64,000 bases of DNA from an uncultured Nitrospira sp. (GTDB taxonomy: Bacteria > Nitrospirota > Nitrospiria > Nitrospirales > Nitrospiraceae): NCBI GenBank assembly GCA_902500805.1, contig CABVSA010000001.1, positions 124,001-188,000 of the forward strand, read 5' to 3'. Shown in pieces: positions 25,502-34,523 of the stretch. The stretch's first letter is position 1; the number at the start of each line of letters is the position of its first letter. The position numbers were made by a program, and so were the translations under genes. Below the pieces are notes generated by a model. It searched no databases and was not told the origin of the DNA. It saw only the letters and a program-made list of their open reading frames with translations.

Positions 25502-27814
25502 ATGTTGGGCGACACTGTATTGAGATGGGGTGCATGTGCCGGCTTAAGCGAGCTACAAGACTGTCGGCTTCAGGGACAGGACATCGCAGCAGCGATTGGT
25601 CTTCTTCTGGTCGCCACCCTCGCCGTCCCAGTGGGCATGCGACTCGTGCGCACACTGCAGACGCTGCAGGCCAGATCGTTCACGCCGATCTTCTCTCGCA
25701 TGCTCTCCGCCTGGGTCAAAACCAACTCCTACGGCGCCGATACGTTTTTTAAAGCCGACGGCGCCGACGACGACACGGCAGCGCAACGTCAGCGCGCGTT
25801 GGATCGTCTGGCTGAATATTTTCAGAAACGCTATCCGAAGTCCGGTGTATGGAGCCATGAGATTCGTGGCGGACTCTCGGATCTACGGTTTACTGATGCC
25901 GGACGTGTTCCCTTTCCCTTCGCCCGCTTGATGCAGGAGAAATTCAATCTCTGCTCCGTCGTCACCGCATCCGAAGGACCGAAGCTGCGTGACATCGACG
26001 GGCATTGGTCACTGGACATTACCGGCTCCTACGGCGTCAATGTCGCGGGATATGATCGCTACAAGGAATGGATGGAGAAGGGCTGGGAGCGCGTAAAAGA
26101 CTTGGGGCCCGTGTTGGGCCCCCTGCACCCGATCGTCGCCGACAACATCGCACAGCTCAAGGCCATCTCCAAACTGGACGAAGTTTCCTTTCACATGAGC
26201 GGTACCGAAGCCGTCATGGCTGCGATCCGGCTTGCCCGATTTAACACGCGTCGCAAACTGATCGTATGTTTCGCCGGGGCGTACCACGGCTGGTGGGACG
26301 GAGTGCAGCCGGGGCTTGGCAGTGAACGGGACATTCGCGACTGCCTCACGTTGAAGGATCTCCATCCCTCCTCCCTTGCCGCCATTCGCCGACTGAAACA
26401 TGAGATCGCCGGTGTCGTCGTCAACCCGATTCAATCGTTTCATCCCAACTCGCCTCCGCCGAGCGATGCAATCCTCTTGACGAGTGACATCCGAAAGACG
26501 GAAGACGCCCATGCACCCTACGCGCAGTGGCTCAAGCAACTCCGCGAGGTCTGCACCGCGTGCGACATTCCACTGATCTTTGACGAGGTGTATTCAGGCT
26601 TCCGTCTGGCCCCTGGAGGTGCGCAAGAATACTTCGGCGTCCAGGCCGATCTGGTGATCTATGGAAAAACCGTCGGGGGTGGCATGCCGATCGGAGTCTG
26701 TTGCGGCAAAGCAGACCTCATGCGCCGCTTCGATCCGAATCACCCGATGCGACTAGCCTACGTGATCGGCACCTTTTCGGCACACCCACATGTCATGGGC
26801 GCGATGAATGAATTCCTGCACTGGGTAACCGCTCCCCGGACTGCGCAGCTCTATCACGAGGCCAACGAGCAATGCACCGCGTGGGCCGCCGCCGTCAACA
26901 GGGAATTGGTGGAACGTGCGCTCCCGCTCCGCATCGTGAATCTCACGACGGTCTGGACGATTTTGTTTCTGCAGCCGGGTCGGTACAACTGGCTGCTCCA
27001 GTATTACCTGCGTGCCGAGGACGTGACGCTGAGTTGGGTCGGCACGGGCCGCTGCCTCAGCAACATGGCCTTTGGGCCCGAACATTACGCCGAATTGCAT
27101 ACGAAATTGATCGCCGCCGCCTTACGCATGAAACAGGACGGATGGTGGTTGGAAGGACTCGACCAACCGGAAAGGAGAAAGGCCATGAAATCACGGCTCG
27201 CGTGGGAAATGATCGGCAGCATCATCCAGGTACCCCGAGCGCTCAAGACCTTTTATACCGAGGTCATGCGACGAAAGCATGATGACCATGTGGCGTCCCA
27301 TAGCCACCCGCTGAATCAGTTGTTTCACCTTCTCAGTTCAAGTGTCTTCATTTATTGCTACTTCCTGATCTTTACCGATCTTACGACCGCAGTCACTGCC
27401 AGCCTGGCGGCCTTGTTCGTTCGACAGTTCGGACATGCCCTCGTGGAACCTCCCTGCCACGACAAGGAGGAACTGTTGCTCGGATTCAATACACCGAACA
27501 AAACCATGATCGTGTCCGCCTACTGTTTGATTCCTTTGGCCAACATGTTCGCAGCGGGCAGCTGGACGGTTTCCGCGTTTCTTGAGCGGTGGCCGGTGAT
27601 CGCCCAGCAATGGTGGGGGCTGACGCTGGTCGTCGTGCTGGGCCGTGTGGCGTACTTGGCGTGGCTGCATGATTTCCGGACGTCGATGATCTGGTTCGTC
27701 AAACTCATCACCGACCCCTTCACCGATATCAAGGCATATCTACCCCGCTCCGCACGGGAATGGCGAGCCTTTCTGCCCCCCTATGGGCTGCCTGAAATGA
27801 GCCAGAAGCACTGA
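25502..27814 (+). CDS. Three-part membrane aminotransferase (class III, GSA-aminomutase-like)
   Basis: This 770-residue protein has an N-terminal membrane anchor (about residues 20-47), a class III PLP-dependent aminotransferase domain (about 140-560) and a C-terminal membrane domain with about four helices (about 605-720). PLP lysine is Lys389 in YGKTVGGGMPIG; FDEVYSGFR supplies the Asp that holds the ring nitrogen. The catalytic domain is closest in look to glutamate-1-semialdehyde aminomutase. The tail (SHSHPLNQLFHLLSS ... RQFGHALVEPPCHDKEE) faintly resembles DUF962/Mpo1-type membrane enzymes with conserved His. Inferred role: transamination of a membrane-bound lipid or polyketide-like intermediate, linked to the LpxH-like gene. 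Confidence 0.8.
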   Translation: MLGDTVLRWGACAGLSELQDCRLQGQDIAAAIGLLLVATLAVPVGMRLVRTLQTLQARSFTPIFSRMLSAWVKTNSYGADTFFKADGADDDTAAQRQRALDRLAEYFQKRYPKSGVWSHEIRGGLSDLRFTDAGRVPFPFARLMQEKFNLCSVVTASEGPKLRDIDGHWSLDITGSYGVNVAGYDRYKEWMEKGWERVKDLGPVLGPLHPIVADNIAQLKAISKLDEVSFHMSGTEAVMAAIRLARFNTRRKLIVCFAGAYHGWWDGVQPGLGSERDIRDCLTLKDLHPSSLAAIRRLKHEIAGVVVNPIQSFHPNSPPPSDAILLTSDIRKTEDAHAPYAQWLKQLREVCTACDIPLIFDEVYSGFRLAPGGAQEYFGVQADLVIYGKTVGGGMPIGVCCGKADLMRRFDPNHPMRLAYVIGTFSAHPHVMGAMNEFLHWVTAPRTAQLYHEANEQCTAWAAAVNRELVERALPLRIVNLTTVWTILFLQPGRYNWLLQYYLRAEDVTLSWVGTGRCLSNMAFGPEHYAELHTKLIAAALRMKQDGWWLEGLDQPERRKAMKSRLAWEMIGSIIQVPRALKTFYTEVMRRKHDDHVASHSHPLNQLFHLLSSSVFIYCYFLIFTDLTTAVTASLAALFVRQFGHALVEPPCHDKEELLLGFNTPNKTMIVSAYCLIPLANMFAAGSWTVSAFLERWPVIAQQWWGLTLVVVLGRVAYLAWLHDFRTSMIWFVKLITDPFTDIKAYLPRSAREWRAFLPPYGLPEMSQKH

Positions 27815-28050
27815 AGTTAGGACAATCACTATAACCGTCCTGGGGAGCCTGACGGATTCTTGCGATCATGAGAAACATGGCAGAAACAACCGGAGGCATG
27901 GCTCTCGACGAGAAGTTCCCTTCTGTTAAGGAGACAGATACTGGCCCTATTCCAATAGAGAAAGGAACCGGAGCCACCTGATCGCCACTATCGCAGGCAT
28001 CGCCCGAGGGACTCCCGGTTCGGAAGCGGCAGGCACATCCCCGACGCCTC

Positions 28051-29172
28051 TTACTCGTGAGCGGCCGATTCGGGCATGGTTGGCGGGTCTAAATTCGCGA
28101 GCCATGCCTCGGTCTGACCGTCGGGATTAAAGCCGTATCCCACAATGGTCATCCCATCTGCCGAAATGCCGACCGCCTCGCTCAACAGCCATCCGTTCAG
28201 GGCCTTGGCCAAGCCATACTCCTGCTCAAGGACTGATTTCAGATCCTTCAACCCGCTCTTGGACTCCCACAAAAATGCTCGCGGTTGTCCGTCCTCCGGC
28301 TCACCGGAGCCGACCACGCGTTGGCCGTCGCCGGATACCCCTGTCGCCTGACTGTAAAAGTTGCCTCCCGGCAGGTCTCCGATGCCTTTCGAGCCGTCGT
28401 CGCGAGTCCACCGGCAGGCCTCTACCCCCTGGCCGAATTTCCCCATACCCACGACGACAGCCCCATCAGCCGAGAGTCCGAAGACCGATCGAAATCCCTC
28501 TAACTTGACCAACCCTTCGCCGGCAGTCCAGCGAAAACCTTGTGACCGGGGTGGGAACCACCCATACCCGGCTACGACCGAGCCATCTGCCGAGACAGCG
28601 GTCGCCAAGGTTGTGATTTGGCCGTCCGCTTGAGTATTCAACTCCTTCATGCCCTGCCGGCTCGTCCAACGAAAGGCTTGCGGACCCCGGTCGGTATTGG
28701 CTAGTCCGACGACCACCGTTCCATCACCTGAGACGCCATACGCCCGACTGTCAAATATTCCCCCAGGCAAATCGCCGAGCCCCGTCATTCCACCGGCGCT
28801 GGTCCAGCGAAAGGCTTGCGGACCATCCGTTGACGTGCTCATGCCCACCACCGTTGAGCCGTCTGTGGAAACCCCATGTGCCAGGCTGGAAAACTCTCCT
28901 CCGGGGAGATCGCCGAGCGCCACCATCCCTCCGTCTCTTGTCCAGCGAAAGGCTTGCGGCCCTCGCTCAGAATCACTTTGCCCGACCACCACCGACCCAT
29001 CTGCGGACAAGCCATAGGCCCGACTCATAGACTGACCACCTGGCAGATACCCTAGGCCCATGAATGATGCCGCAGGCGCAGAAGGAGTCGGAACGACGCC
29101 CATGACGAGAGCGAAACAGGTGAGCAGCACGAATCCCTTCTCCCGATATGATTGAGACGCTTTGTTTCTCAT
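28051..29172 (-). CDS. Secreted HAF-repeat protein
   Basis: The start at 29172 (MRNKASQ) follows a GGAG and gives 373 residues with a signal peptide ending near APAAS. The body is about seven HAF-type repeats of 37-50 residues, each with a core like LGDLPGG ... GVSGDGTVVVG followed by QAFRWT. These are beta-propeller-like extracellular repeats of unknown function. The C-terminus has no obvious anchor. An 11-bp repeat lies 98 bp upstream. Confidence 0.85.
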   Translation of the reverse strand: MRNKASQSYREKGFVLLTCFALVMGVVPTPSAPAASFMGLGYLPGGQSMSRAYGLSADGSVVVGQSDSERGPQAFRWTRDGGMVALGDLPGGEFSSLAHGVSTDGSTVVGMSTSTDGPQAFRWTSAGGMTGLGDLPGGIFDSRAYGVSGDGTVVVGLANTDRGPQAFRWTSRQGMKELNTQADGQITTLATAVSADGSVVAGYGWFPPRSQGFRWTAGEGLVKLEGFRSVFGLSADGAVVVGMGKFGQGVEACRWTRDDGSKGIGDLPGGNFYSQATGVSGDGQRVVGSGEPEDGQPRAFLWESKSGLKDLKSVLEQEYGLAKALNGWLLSEAVGISADGMTIVGYGFNPDGQTEAWLANLDPPTMPESAAHE

Positions 29173-29269
29173 AGACACTCCATGATGAGAATTTTGTTCA
29201 GATACGCTTCGGTCGAAACCGGCCATCCCGGCATGTAAAAGAAGATCTTCATGCGCACATCATGAGATG

Positions 29270-29286
29270 CTTAAGAAATCGTAAAT
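29270..29286 (-). promoter_or_regulatory. Pho-box-like 11-bp direct repeat
   Basis: CTTAAG (29270) and GTAAAT (29281), plus-strand reading, are 11 bp apart with the spacer AAATC, the same spacer as at 2025. It lies 98 bp upstream of the HAF-repeat gene. Confidence 0.35.
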
Positions 29287-29462
29287 TTTCCCCTCATGGT
29301 CATGGGTTTTCGTTGGCGGAATATCCGTACAGGCGTTCCTCGGATCACGAAGGCTGTCGGCAAGAACGACAGATCCCCAGCTGACGGACCTCCACCTCTT
29401 GCCCCACAGGTGACAAAGCTGCCTTGAGGCGGCGGTTCCTACGGCAGCATCGAGACAGTGGC

Positions 29463-30482
29463 TCAGACGTTGTCCCATCGGCTCGCCTTGAACGGTTCGA
29501 GCAGCGAGACAAATCGTTCCGTCCAAATTTTCCAGGAATGCTGCTTCGCATAGGCGATACAGTCGGCGGGATCGAGCTTCAATGCCTCAAGGACGGCATG
29601 ACGAAGGTTTTCGTGAAGGATACCGGTTTTCCCCTGCAGGACCACATCAATCGGGCCAGTGACGGGGAAGGCCGCGACCGGTACCCCGCAGGCCATGGCT
29701 TCGAGCAACACCAAACCAAATGTATCGGTCAAACTGGGAAATACAAATACATCCGCCGCGGCAAGATAGGCCGTGAGCTCCGGTCCGCTCTTCTGGCCGA
29801 CAAATCGAACATCGGGATACCGGGACCGAAAGTGTTCCAGGTCGGGGCCATCCCCCACGACACATTTCGAGCCCGGCAACTCCAGACTCAAGAACGCTTC
29901 GATGTTTTTCTCAACGGCCACCCGCCCCATATACATCGAAATCGGCCGGGGGTCAGACAAGAACGCCTTGGGGCCGGGATGAAATTGAGTGGAGTCCACT
30001 CCTCTTGCCCAAATGACGAGATTTTGAAATCCCCACTCTTCCAATCGTGCCCGCATCGATGGTGTGGCCACCATCGTCCGAATGGCACGACTATGAAAAC
30101 GTCGCAAGTAGGCATAAGACCAATGAATCGGCAACGGAACCCTGGCGTGAATATACTCAGGAAACTGGGTGTGGTACGACGTCGTACAAGGGAGCGAGAG
30201 GCTCCGGCACCAGGCCATCGCCGCATGGCCGATGGGTCCTTCCGTTGCGATATGAACGGCCTCAGGGCGAAATTCCTTGAGCATGCGCAGAACCCCAGGC
30301 TTTGGGAACAACGCGAGCCTGATGGAAGGATAGGTCGGACAAGGATACGTCGTAAAACTTTCTGGGGTGATGAATTGGATCTCATGACCAAGCTCTCTCC
30401 CATACTTGGCGGTCTGGCTCAACGTTCGGACGACTCCGTTGACCTGCGGGTGCCACGCATCCGTTGCAATTGAGATTCTCAT
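29463..30482 (-). CDS. Glycosyltransferase family 4 (group 1)
   Basis: A 339-residue protein beginning MRISIATDAWHPQVNGV, the typical start of GT4 mannosyl- or glucosyltransferases acting on lipids. The C-terminal GT-B half has VGDGPDLEHFRSRYPDVRFVG and the nucleotide-sugar site SLTDTFGLVLLEAMACGVPV, where Asp replaces the first Glu of the EX7E motif. It is related to GDP-mannose-dependent glycolipid enzymes. A start 39 bp upstream is possible. The gene stands alone. Confidence 0.9.
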   Translation of the reverse strand: MRISIATDAWHPQVNGVVRTLSQTAKYGRELGHEIQFITPESFTTYPCPTYPSIRLALFPKPGVLRMLKEFRPEAVHIATEGPIGHAAMAWCRSLSLPCTTSYHTQFPEYIHARVPLPIHWSYAYLRRFHSRAIRTMVATPSMRARLEEWGFQNLVIWARGVDSTQFHPGPKAFLSDPRPISMYMGRVAVEKNIEAFLSLELPGSKCVVGDGPDLEHFRSRYPDVRFVGQKSGPELTAYLAAADVFVFPSLTDTFGLVLLEAMACGVPVAAFPVTGPIDVVLQGKTGILHENLRHAVLEALKLDPADCIAYAKQHSWKIWTERFVSLLEPFKASRWDNV

Positions 30483-30585
30483 CGTTGAGACAGGGGAGAC
30501 TTCATAGCACCCTACCATCACTCACATCGCTATTGTGGGACTCTTCTCACCCCTGGTCAACGTGTGACTGCCTGTCCTGAGGGGT

Positions 30586-30602
30586 TGTTACACAGTTTTA
30601 AC
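30586..30602 (-). promoter_or_regulatory. Pho-box-like 11-bp direct repeat
   Basis: TGTTAC (30586) and TTTAAC (30597), plus-strand reading, are 11 bp apart; 104 bp upstream of the glycosyltransferase start. Confidence 0.35.
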
Positions 30603-30749
30603 ATGACCGTCTGTGAATTCTTCGCGAGGCTTCTGAAGTAGAGACGGGATGCTGGGCACAAGGATACAGATGGCGGGCATTTGAGCCCACCGACTATCTG
30701 CTACTCCTTGTTGGGAAATCGTGTTCAGTCAGGCCGGCTGAAGAGGCGG

Positions 30750-31115
30750 TCACTGATGGAGGTGGAAGTGGCCGAGCACGGCGTGGTGGAGTTCGTGGCC
30801 ACAGACTTCGAAATCCATTTTCGGGCAGTAGATCGTCTGAGTGCGAAAATCATAGAATCCGACGACAACTTCTTCCCCTCGCTGTGTTTCCAATGCGAGG
30901 CGAGGCGTCGTCACGACGGCTGATTGTCCCGTGATCTCCTCGTACTTGGCTTGTATCTGAGAGGCATCGAGAAAGACGACCCGAAGCGCGGATAGTTCGT
31001 ACTCCTCGCCATGCTCGAGGTGACCGATCGTGCAGCCGGAGAGCGTCAGGGCAAGGATGCTACTGCCCAGAATGACCCACGTGCCATGTCGAACAGGACA
31101 AGAACGAGCCGCCAT
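30750..31115 (-). CDS. Lipoprotein with HEXXH metalloprotease-like motif
   Basis: The 121-residue protein has a lipobox (TLSGC) after a hydrophobic signal. The mature part has about 90 residues. Near the C-terminus is CGHELHHAVLGHFH, that is His107-Glu108-x-His110-His111 with further His at 116 and 118, which fits a zincin HEXXH motif with a third ligand close by. Two Cys just upstream (YCPKMDFEVC) may bridge. It could be a very small outer-membrane metallopeptidase or a metal-binding lipoprotein. Confidence 0.65.
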   Translation of the reverse strand: MAARSCPVRHGTWVILGSSILALTLSGCTIGHLEHGEEYELSALRVVFLDASQIQAKYEEITGQSAVVTTPRLALETQRGEEVVVGFYDFRTQTIYCPKMDFEVCGHELHHAVLGHFHLHQ

Positions 31116-31748
31116 GCCGAGACTCTCACCTGCAACAAAATCGATCGGCGCCGACCGTTGGATTTCAGGCCAACAGCCGGCGCCGGTTTCACTTGTATGA
31201 GCGTAGCAGGCATTTTTTGACCGTCAAGCGAAGCCCTGGAATCCTCGTTCATTCCTCCGGCAGAATCACCACCGACCCACATCAGAACCGGCAACAAATA
31301 AGTGAGGACAACGGAGGACATGTTCCTCCCCCTCGTGGAATAGCTGATCCGAGTATCGGTGCGCAGGGTAATTCCCTTGTCACGACGCGGACTTCGATCA
31401 CTTTCCACGAAGGCAGTACTACTCTGTATAAAGCCATCGCATGCCCTCCCACTCATGAGCCTGCATCATTCTGGTCGATCGGCCACAGAGTGATACCACT
31501 TGCAGCGTCCTGATCGTAGGGATCGTGGTGGATTTTTCTCCGCTCTTCAGTGATTTTGCTACCTACGTATCGAACCATTCCTCGACCACATCAGTACTAT
31601 TGAATCCTTACAGTTGCGTCGTAACGGCATAAGAATTCACAGATAATTTGTACATTTGTAATTTATCTGAAACACGCCACTGATACATTCACGATGAACA
31701 GTCATAGGAAACCCTGAAAATGGGAAACATGAAAGGGGGTGTACGGAC
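31116..31748. other. Intergenic region
   Basis: More than 600 bp with AT-rich stretches around 31600-31690 that may hold promoters. No frame has a convincing start. Confidence 0.35.
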
Positions 31749-31832
31749 ATGGGAACGATGGTCATCGAGGTGTTTCTCCTGAGTGCTATTCTGGCGGTCA
31801 TGTATACGATGTATTCGGTCGGTCGCGGGTAG
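31749..31832 (+). CDS. 27-residue single-TM small protein
   Basis: A short open frame, MGTMVIEVFLLSAILAVMY followed by a polar tail ending VGRG, preceded by GGGGGTG eight bases upstream of the ATG. The composition is that of a small membrane peptide. It lies alone in a long non-coding region with an AT-rich upstream stretch. Without comparison to relatives it remains a candidate. Confidence 0.4.
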   Translation: MGTMVIEVFLLSAILAVMYTMYSVGRG

Positions 31833-32097
31833 GAGCTATCCAGGGACTCACCTGGACGAAAATAAGGAGATCCAATCGTGGCGGGAAATCGGCTGGGAGA
31901 GCCGGGGGAGGTCTATCGCCCCCAGGCTCCCGCAGCGGGGATGTCGTATCCGGATAGAGACAGGGCGTTACGCCTGGACCGGCATCGAACAGTGCCGTGT
32001 GAAGATCATCCGGCTCAGGCAGCGGAATGAAGCAGCGCCGGCTATACGTTCACGAAATAGAGATCGGGGTAGGCTCCGGACCACCGCTCGGGATTGT

Positions 32098-32370
32098 TCA
32101 CACCAGATCCGGCTCCATCGCCTCAATCGCGACGTTCGCTTCGAGGACCTGCCCTGACTCGGCATCGACATACACCTTCACCCGTTCCGTACCGCGCAAC
32201 AACTTCACGCGCCACACGGTTCTGGTATCAAACTTCTTCAACTTGACGTCATAAACCGCTCCCCCGATGCTGGACACCGCAGCAATGGCCTCATCAAGGG
32301 GAACCCCCGCACTATTCACAAGGGTAACCGTTCGGTCTTCTTTCCGACTGTGCTTACGATCATGTTTCAC
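32098..32370 (-). CDS. PepSY-domain protein
   Basis: The 90-residue protein has the PepSY pattern: a helix (PLDEAIAAVSSIGG), strands with VYDVKLKKFDTRTVWRVKLL, then VYVDAESGQVLEA. There is no signal peptide. A strong GGGAGGG ribosome site precedes the ATG. PepSY proteins often inhibit peptidases or act as envelope sensors; here the role is unknown. Confidence 0.8.
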   Translation of the reverse strand: MKHDRKHSRKEDRTVTLVNSAGVPLDEAIAAVSSIGGAVYDVKLKKFDTRTVWRVKLLRGTERVKVYVDAESGQVLEANVAIEAMEPDLV

Positions 32371-32901
32371 ACTTCCCTCCCTGATATGGCTAGGTCCTGA
32401 CAGGAGGAAAGTCTATTACAAACTGATTAAGATGGTCCAGAGGAAACCCTGCCTAAGTCAATTTCGTAAGATCATGATTAACAACACAAATAGTTAATTT
32501 GCCCTGATCAAATCGCTCGCAGATCCTATCTCGATGATCAACATGTTACCGAAAATGAATACTTCAAGCCTGCATGAGGAGAACAGCTAAGAGCCCTCAA
32601 ACAAGTCCCTCGTGACCCCGTTTCCCTCCATACACGTCGCACAGTGTTGGATGACCCGTTGCTCCCGCCCGATGACACAGGCCTATGGGCTGAGTTCGTT
32701 GTCACTATCGACTGGTTTCATGCTCGCGCCAAGAGCCGCATCCTCCATTAATAAGAATGAAGCACAACCGCGTAGGACAAGAAATCAAAGCAGAGTTCGG
32801 GAAACCATGGATCGGACCACCCACATCCTGGGGTGACCGCTGTCGAATATCACTGCCTCTTCAGCAGTTTCCCTTGCCAGCTGCTTGGACAATCGTGGAA
32901 T
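32371..32901. other. Intergenic region
   Basis: More than 500 bp between divergent genes, AT-rich near 32400-32520. I see no supported gene. Confidence 0.35.
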
Positions 32902-32918
32902 GGTTACTGTTTAGTAAC
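32902..32918 (+). promoter_or_regulatory. 11-bp repeat, also a palindrome
   Basis: GGTTAC (32902) and AGTAAC (32913) are 11 bp apart. The same bases form the inverted repeat GTTACTGTTTAGTAAC, so this could equally be an operator of another type. It ends 114 bp upstream of the CBS gene. Confidence 0.3.
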
Positions 32919-33031
32919 GGTCGACCAAATGATGCGCTCAAGTTTTCAGATCATCAATCGCAACGTAACGTGGACGTAATCCCCCTTCGCTATGTTCGAA
33001 GCCTGAACGATTGAGACTGACTGAGTTCATC

Positions 33032-33415
33032 ATGGTCACTGTGAACGCCTTACTCAAAAAAGATCCCGTCGTCATCGATCTCAATATCTCGGTGATCGAA
33101 GCCGCCCAACTGATGAAGGCCTGCAATGTTGAAAGCGTCCTCGTGGCCTGTCGCGGGCACATCATCGGAATTGTGACGGAAACCGACATTGTGCGAAACT
33201 TTGTTGGGGCGGACCACGTCTCCTATTTCCTGTCCGTCAAGGACATTATGAGCTGCCGATCCATCGGGATCGATGCACAACGTCCACTCTCTGAAGCAGC
33301 GGACCTCATGCTCCGGCACCGCACCTTCTATCTCGGAGTGACGAAGGCGGGCTCGCTCATTGGAGTCATCTCAGCCTGTGACTTTCTGAGACCGATGACC
33401 CTCAACCGTTGGTAG
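33032..33415 (+). CDS. Two-CBS-domain protein
   Basis: A protein of about 127 residues made of a tandem CBS pair: first LLKKDPVVIDLN ... HIIGIVTETDIVRNFV, then IMSCRSIGIDAQRPLSEAAD ... LIGVISACDFLRP. Such pairs bind adenosine nucleotides and act as energy sensors. An in-frame TTG at 33011 would add seven residues. It is not linked to an enzyme gene. Confidence 0.85.
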   Translation: MVTVNALLKKDPVVIDLNISVIEAAQLMKACNVESVLVACRGHIIGIVTETDIVRNFVGADHVSYFLSVKDIMSCRSIGIDAQRPLSEAADLMLRHRTFYLGVTKAGSLIGVISACDFLRPMTLNRW

Positions 33416-33597
33416 AGAGTGAGTCTGGTCCCTTCAGCGAGGCCATCTCGTACTCGCCTCGCAAGGTGTCGACAGACCCTGTGCTGGCTTCCAAATGGAT
33501 CGATGCGCATGGTGACCGACAGGATCGGGATACCGCGCAGTCTGCTCAGAAAGCCGCGAAGACGGGTTACATGGCGCTGCAGGGACATGGCCCCACG

Positions 33598-34305
33598 CTA
33601 GACGCGCAGCTTATAGCCGACCCCTCGTACCGTGACGATAAGTCCTGGTTCGGCAGGATTGGTTTCCATCTTTTGACGGAGGGAGTGAATATGGACGTCC
33701 AGTGCATGCTCCTCCAGAGCGTACCCTTCTCCCCACACGCGGTTCAGCATCTCCTGTCGGGAAAAGACACGGCCGGGAGCTTCGATAAATTGCTGAAGAA
33801 TCTTGAACTCTTTGGGGGTTAACTCGATGGTGTGCCCTGCCACCATGACTTCATGCCGGTCAAGATCCATCCGGATATTCCCGGCCCGATAGTGTCGGGG
33901 GGCCAACTCAACCGGCGGTACACATCGCCGCAAGATTGCGCGCACACGAGCGACCAGCTCGCGGGGAGTTTGGCTGGCGACGACGAGATCAACCTCTTGT
34001 TCATAGTCCTTCAAACATTCGTCGTCCGGACAGGGTTGTTCTCCGACGACCAGCGAGACAATCGGCACCGTGGTGGACATCCGCAGTTGCCGGATATAGG
34101 GGGACTGCTCCTGTTGGCGCTCCACGATGATCAAGGAAGGCGTCGTCTCCTTCATCGTCGTCAGCAGAGCTGCCTCCGTCGCCACCACCATGGTTTGAAA
34201 ACCGTTGGAGGCAAAGGCCTTCTCGAGGGATCGCGCCAAAAGTTCGGCCCGTACAAAGAGAAGAATGGCTCCCTGCCGACCGGTGATGGATGATGAAGTC
34301 AACAT
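33598..34305 (-). CDS. OmpR-type regulator with degenerate receiver
   Basis: The 235-residue protein has an intact C-terminal winged helix (IELTPKEFKILQQFIE ... VHIHSLRQKM ... VRGVGYKL) but a receiver that cannot be phosphorylated normally: the phosphoacceptor position is Glu62 (SLIIVERQ), the N-terminal acidic pair is absent (ILLFVRAE), and the Lys is replaced (VVASQTPRE). Glu can mimic phospho-Asp, so the protein may be constitutively active or controlled otherwise. It is divergent from the PstS-like gene, whose promoter region it may control. Confidence 0.85.
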   Translation of the reverse strand: MLTSSSITGRQGAILLFVRAELLARSLEKAFASNGFQTMVVATEAALLTTMKETTPSLIIVERQQEQSPYIRQLRMSTTVPIVSLVVGEQPCPDDECLKDYEQEVDLVVASQTPRELVARVRAILRRCVPPVELAPRHYRAGNIRMDLDRHEVMVAGHTIELTPKEFKILQQFIEAPGRVFSRQEMLNRVWGEGYALEEHALDVHIHSLRQKMETNPAEPGLIVTVRGVGYKLRV

Positions 34306-34409
34306 TCGGGGGGCGATGATACGCTGGTGTCAGAAAAATGGTCATTAGGTCTCTGTAAATTATACGTAAATTCCAAGCCTCCACGACCGTGCGCCAGTCA
34401 TCCTGGAAG

Positions 34410-34437
34410 GTTAACGCGGAGTTTACATGACGTTAAT
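34410..34437 (+). promoter_or_regulatory. Three-unit Pho-box-like 11-bp repeat
   Basis: GTTAAC (34410), GTTTAC (34421) and GTTAAT (34432) at exact 11-bp steps, ending 87 bp before the PstS-like start and 105 bp upstream of the divergent regulator. Confidence 0.55.
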
Positions 34438-34523
34438 AATCAAGCAATGCGCGCTCGTTAGAATCGGGCACACTGGTCACCAGAACCGGTCTGTTCATGC
34501 GATTCACGCGAGGAGGTGTGTCT

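Noticed and set aside
31046..31456. Leftward open frame of 136 codons overlapping the HEXXH lipoprotein start
   Set aside because: The hydrophobic part is short and no start site is convincing; the overlap with the lipoprotein promoter region makes it unlikely.
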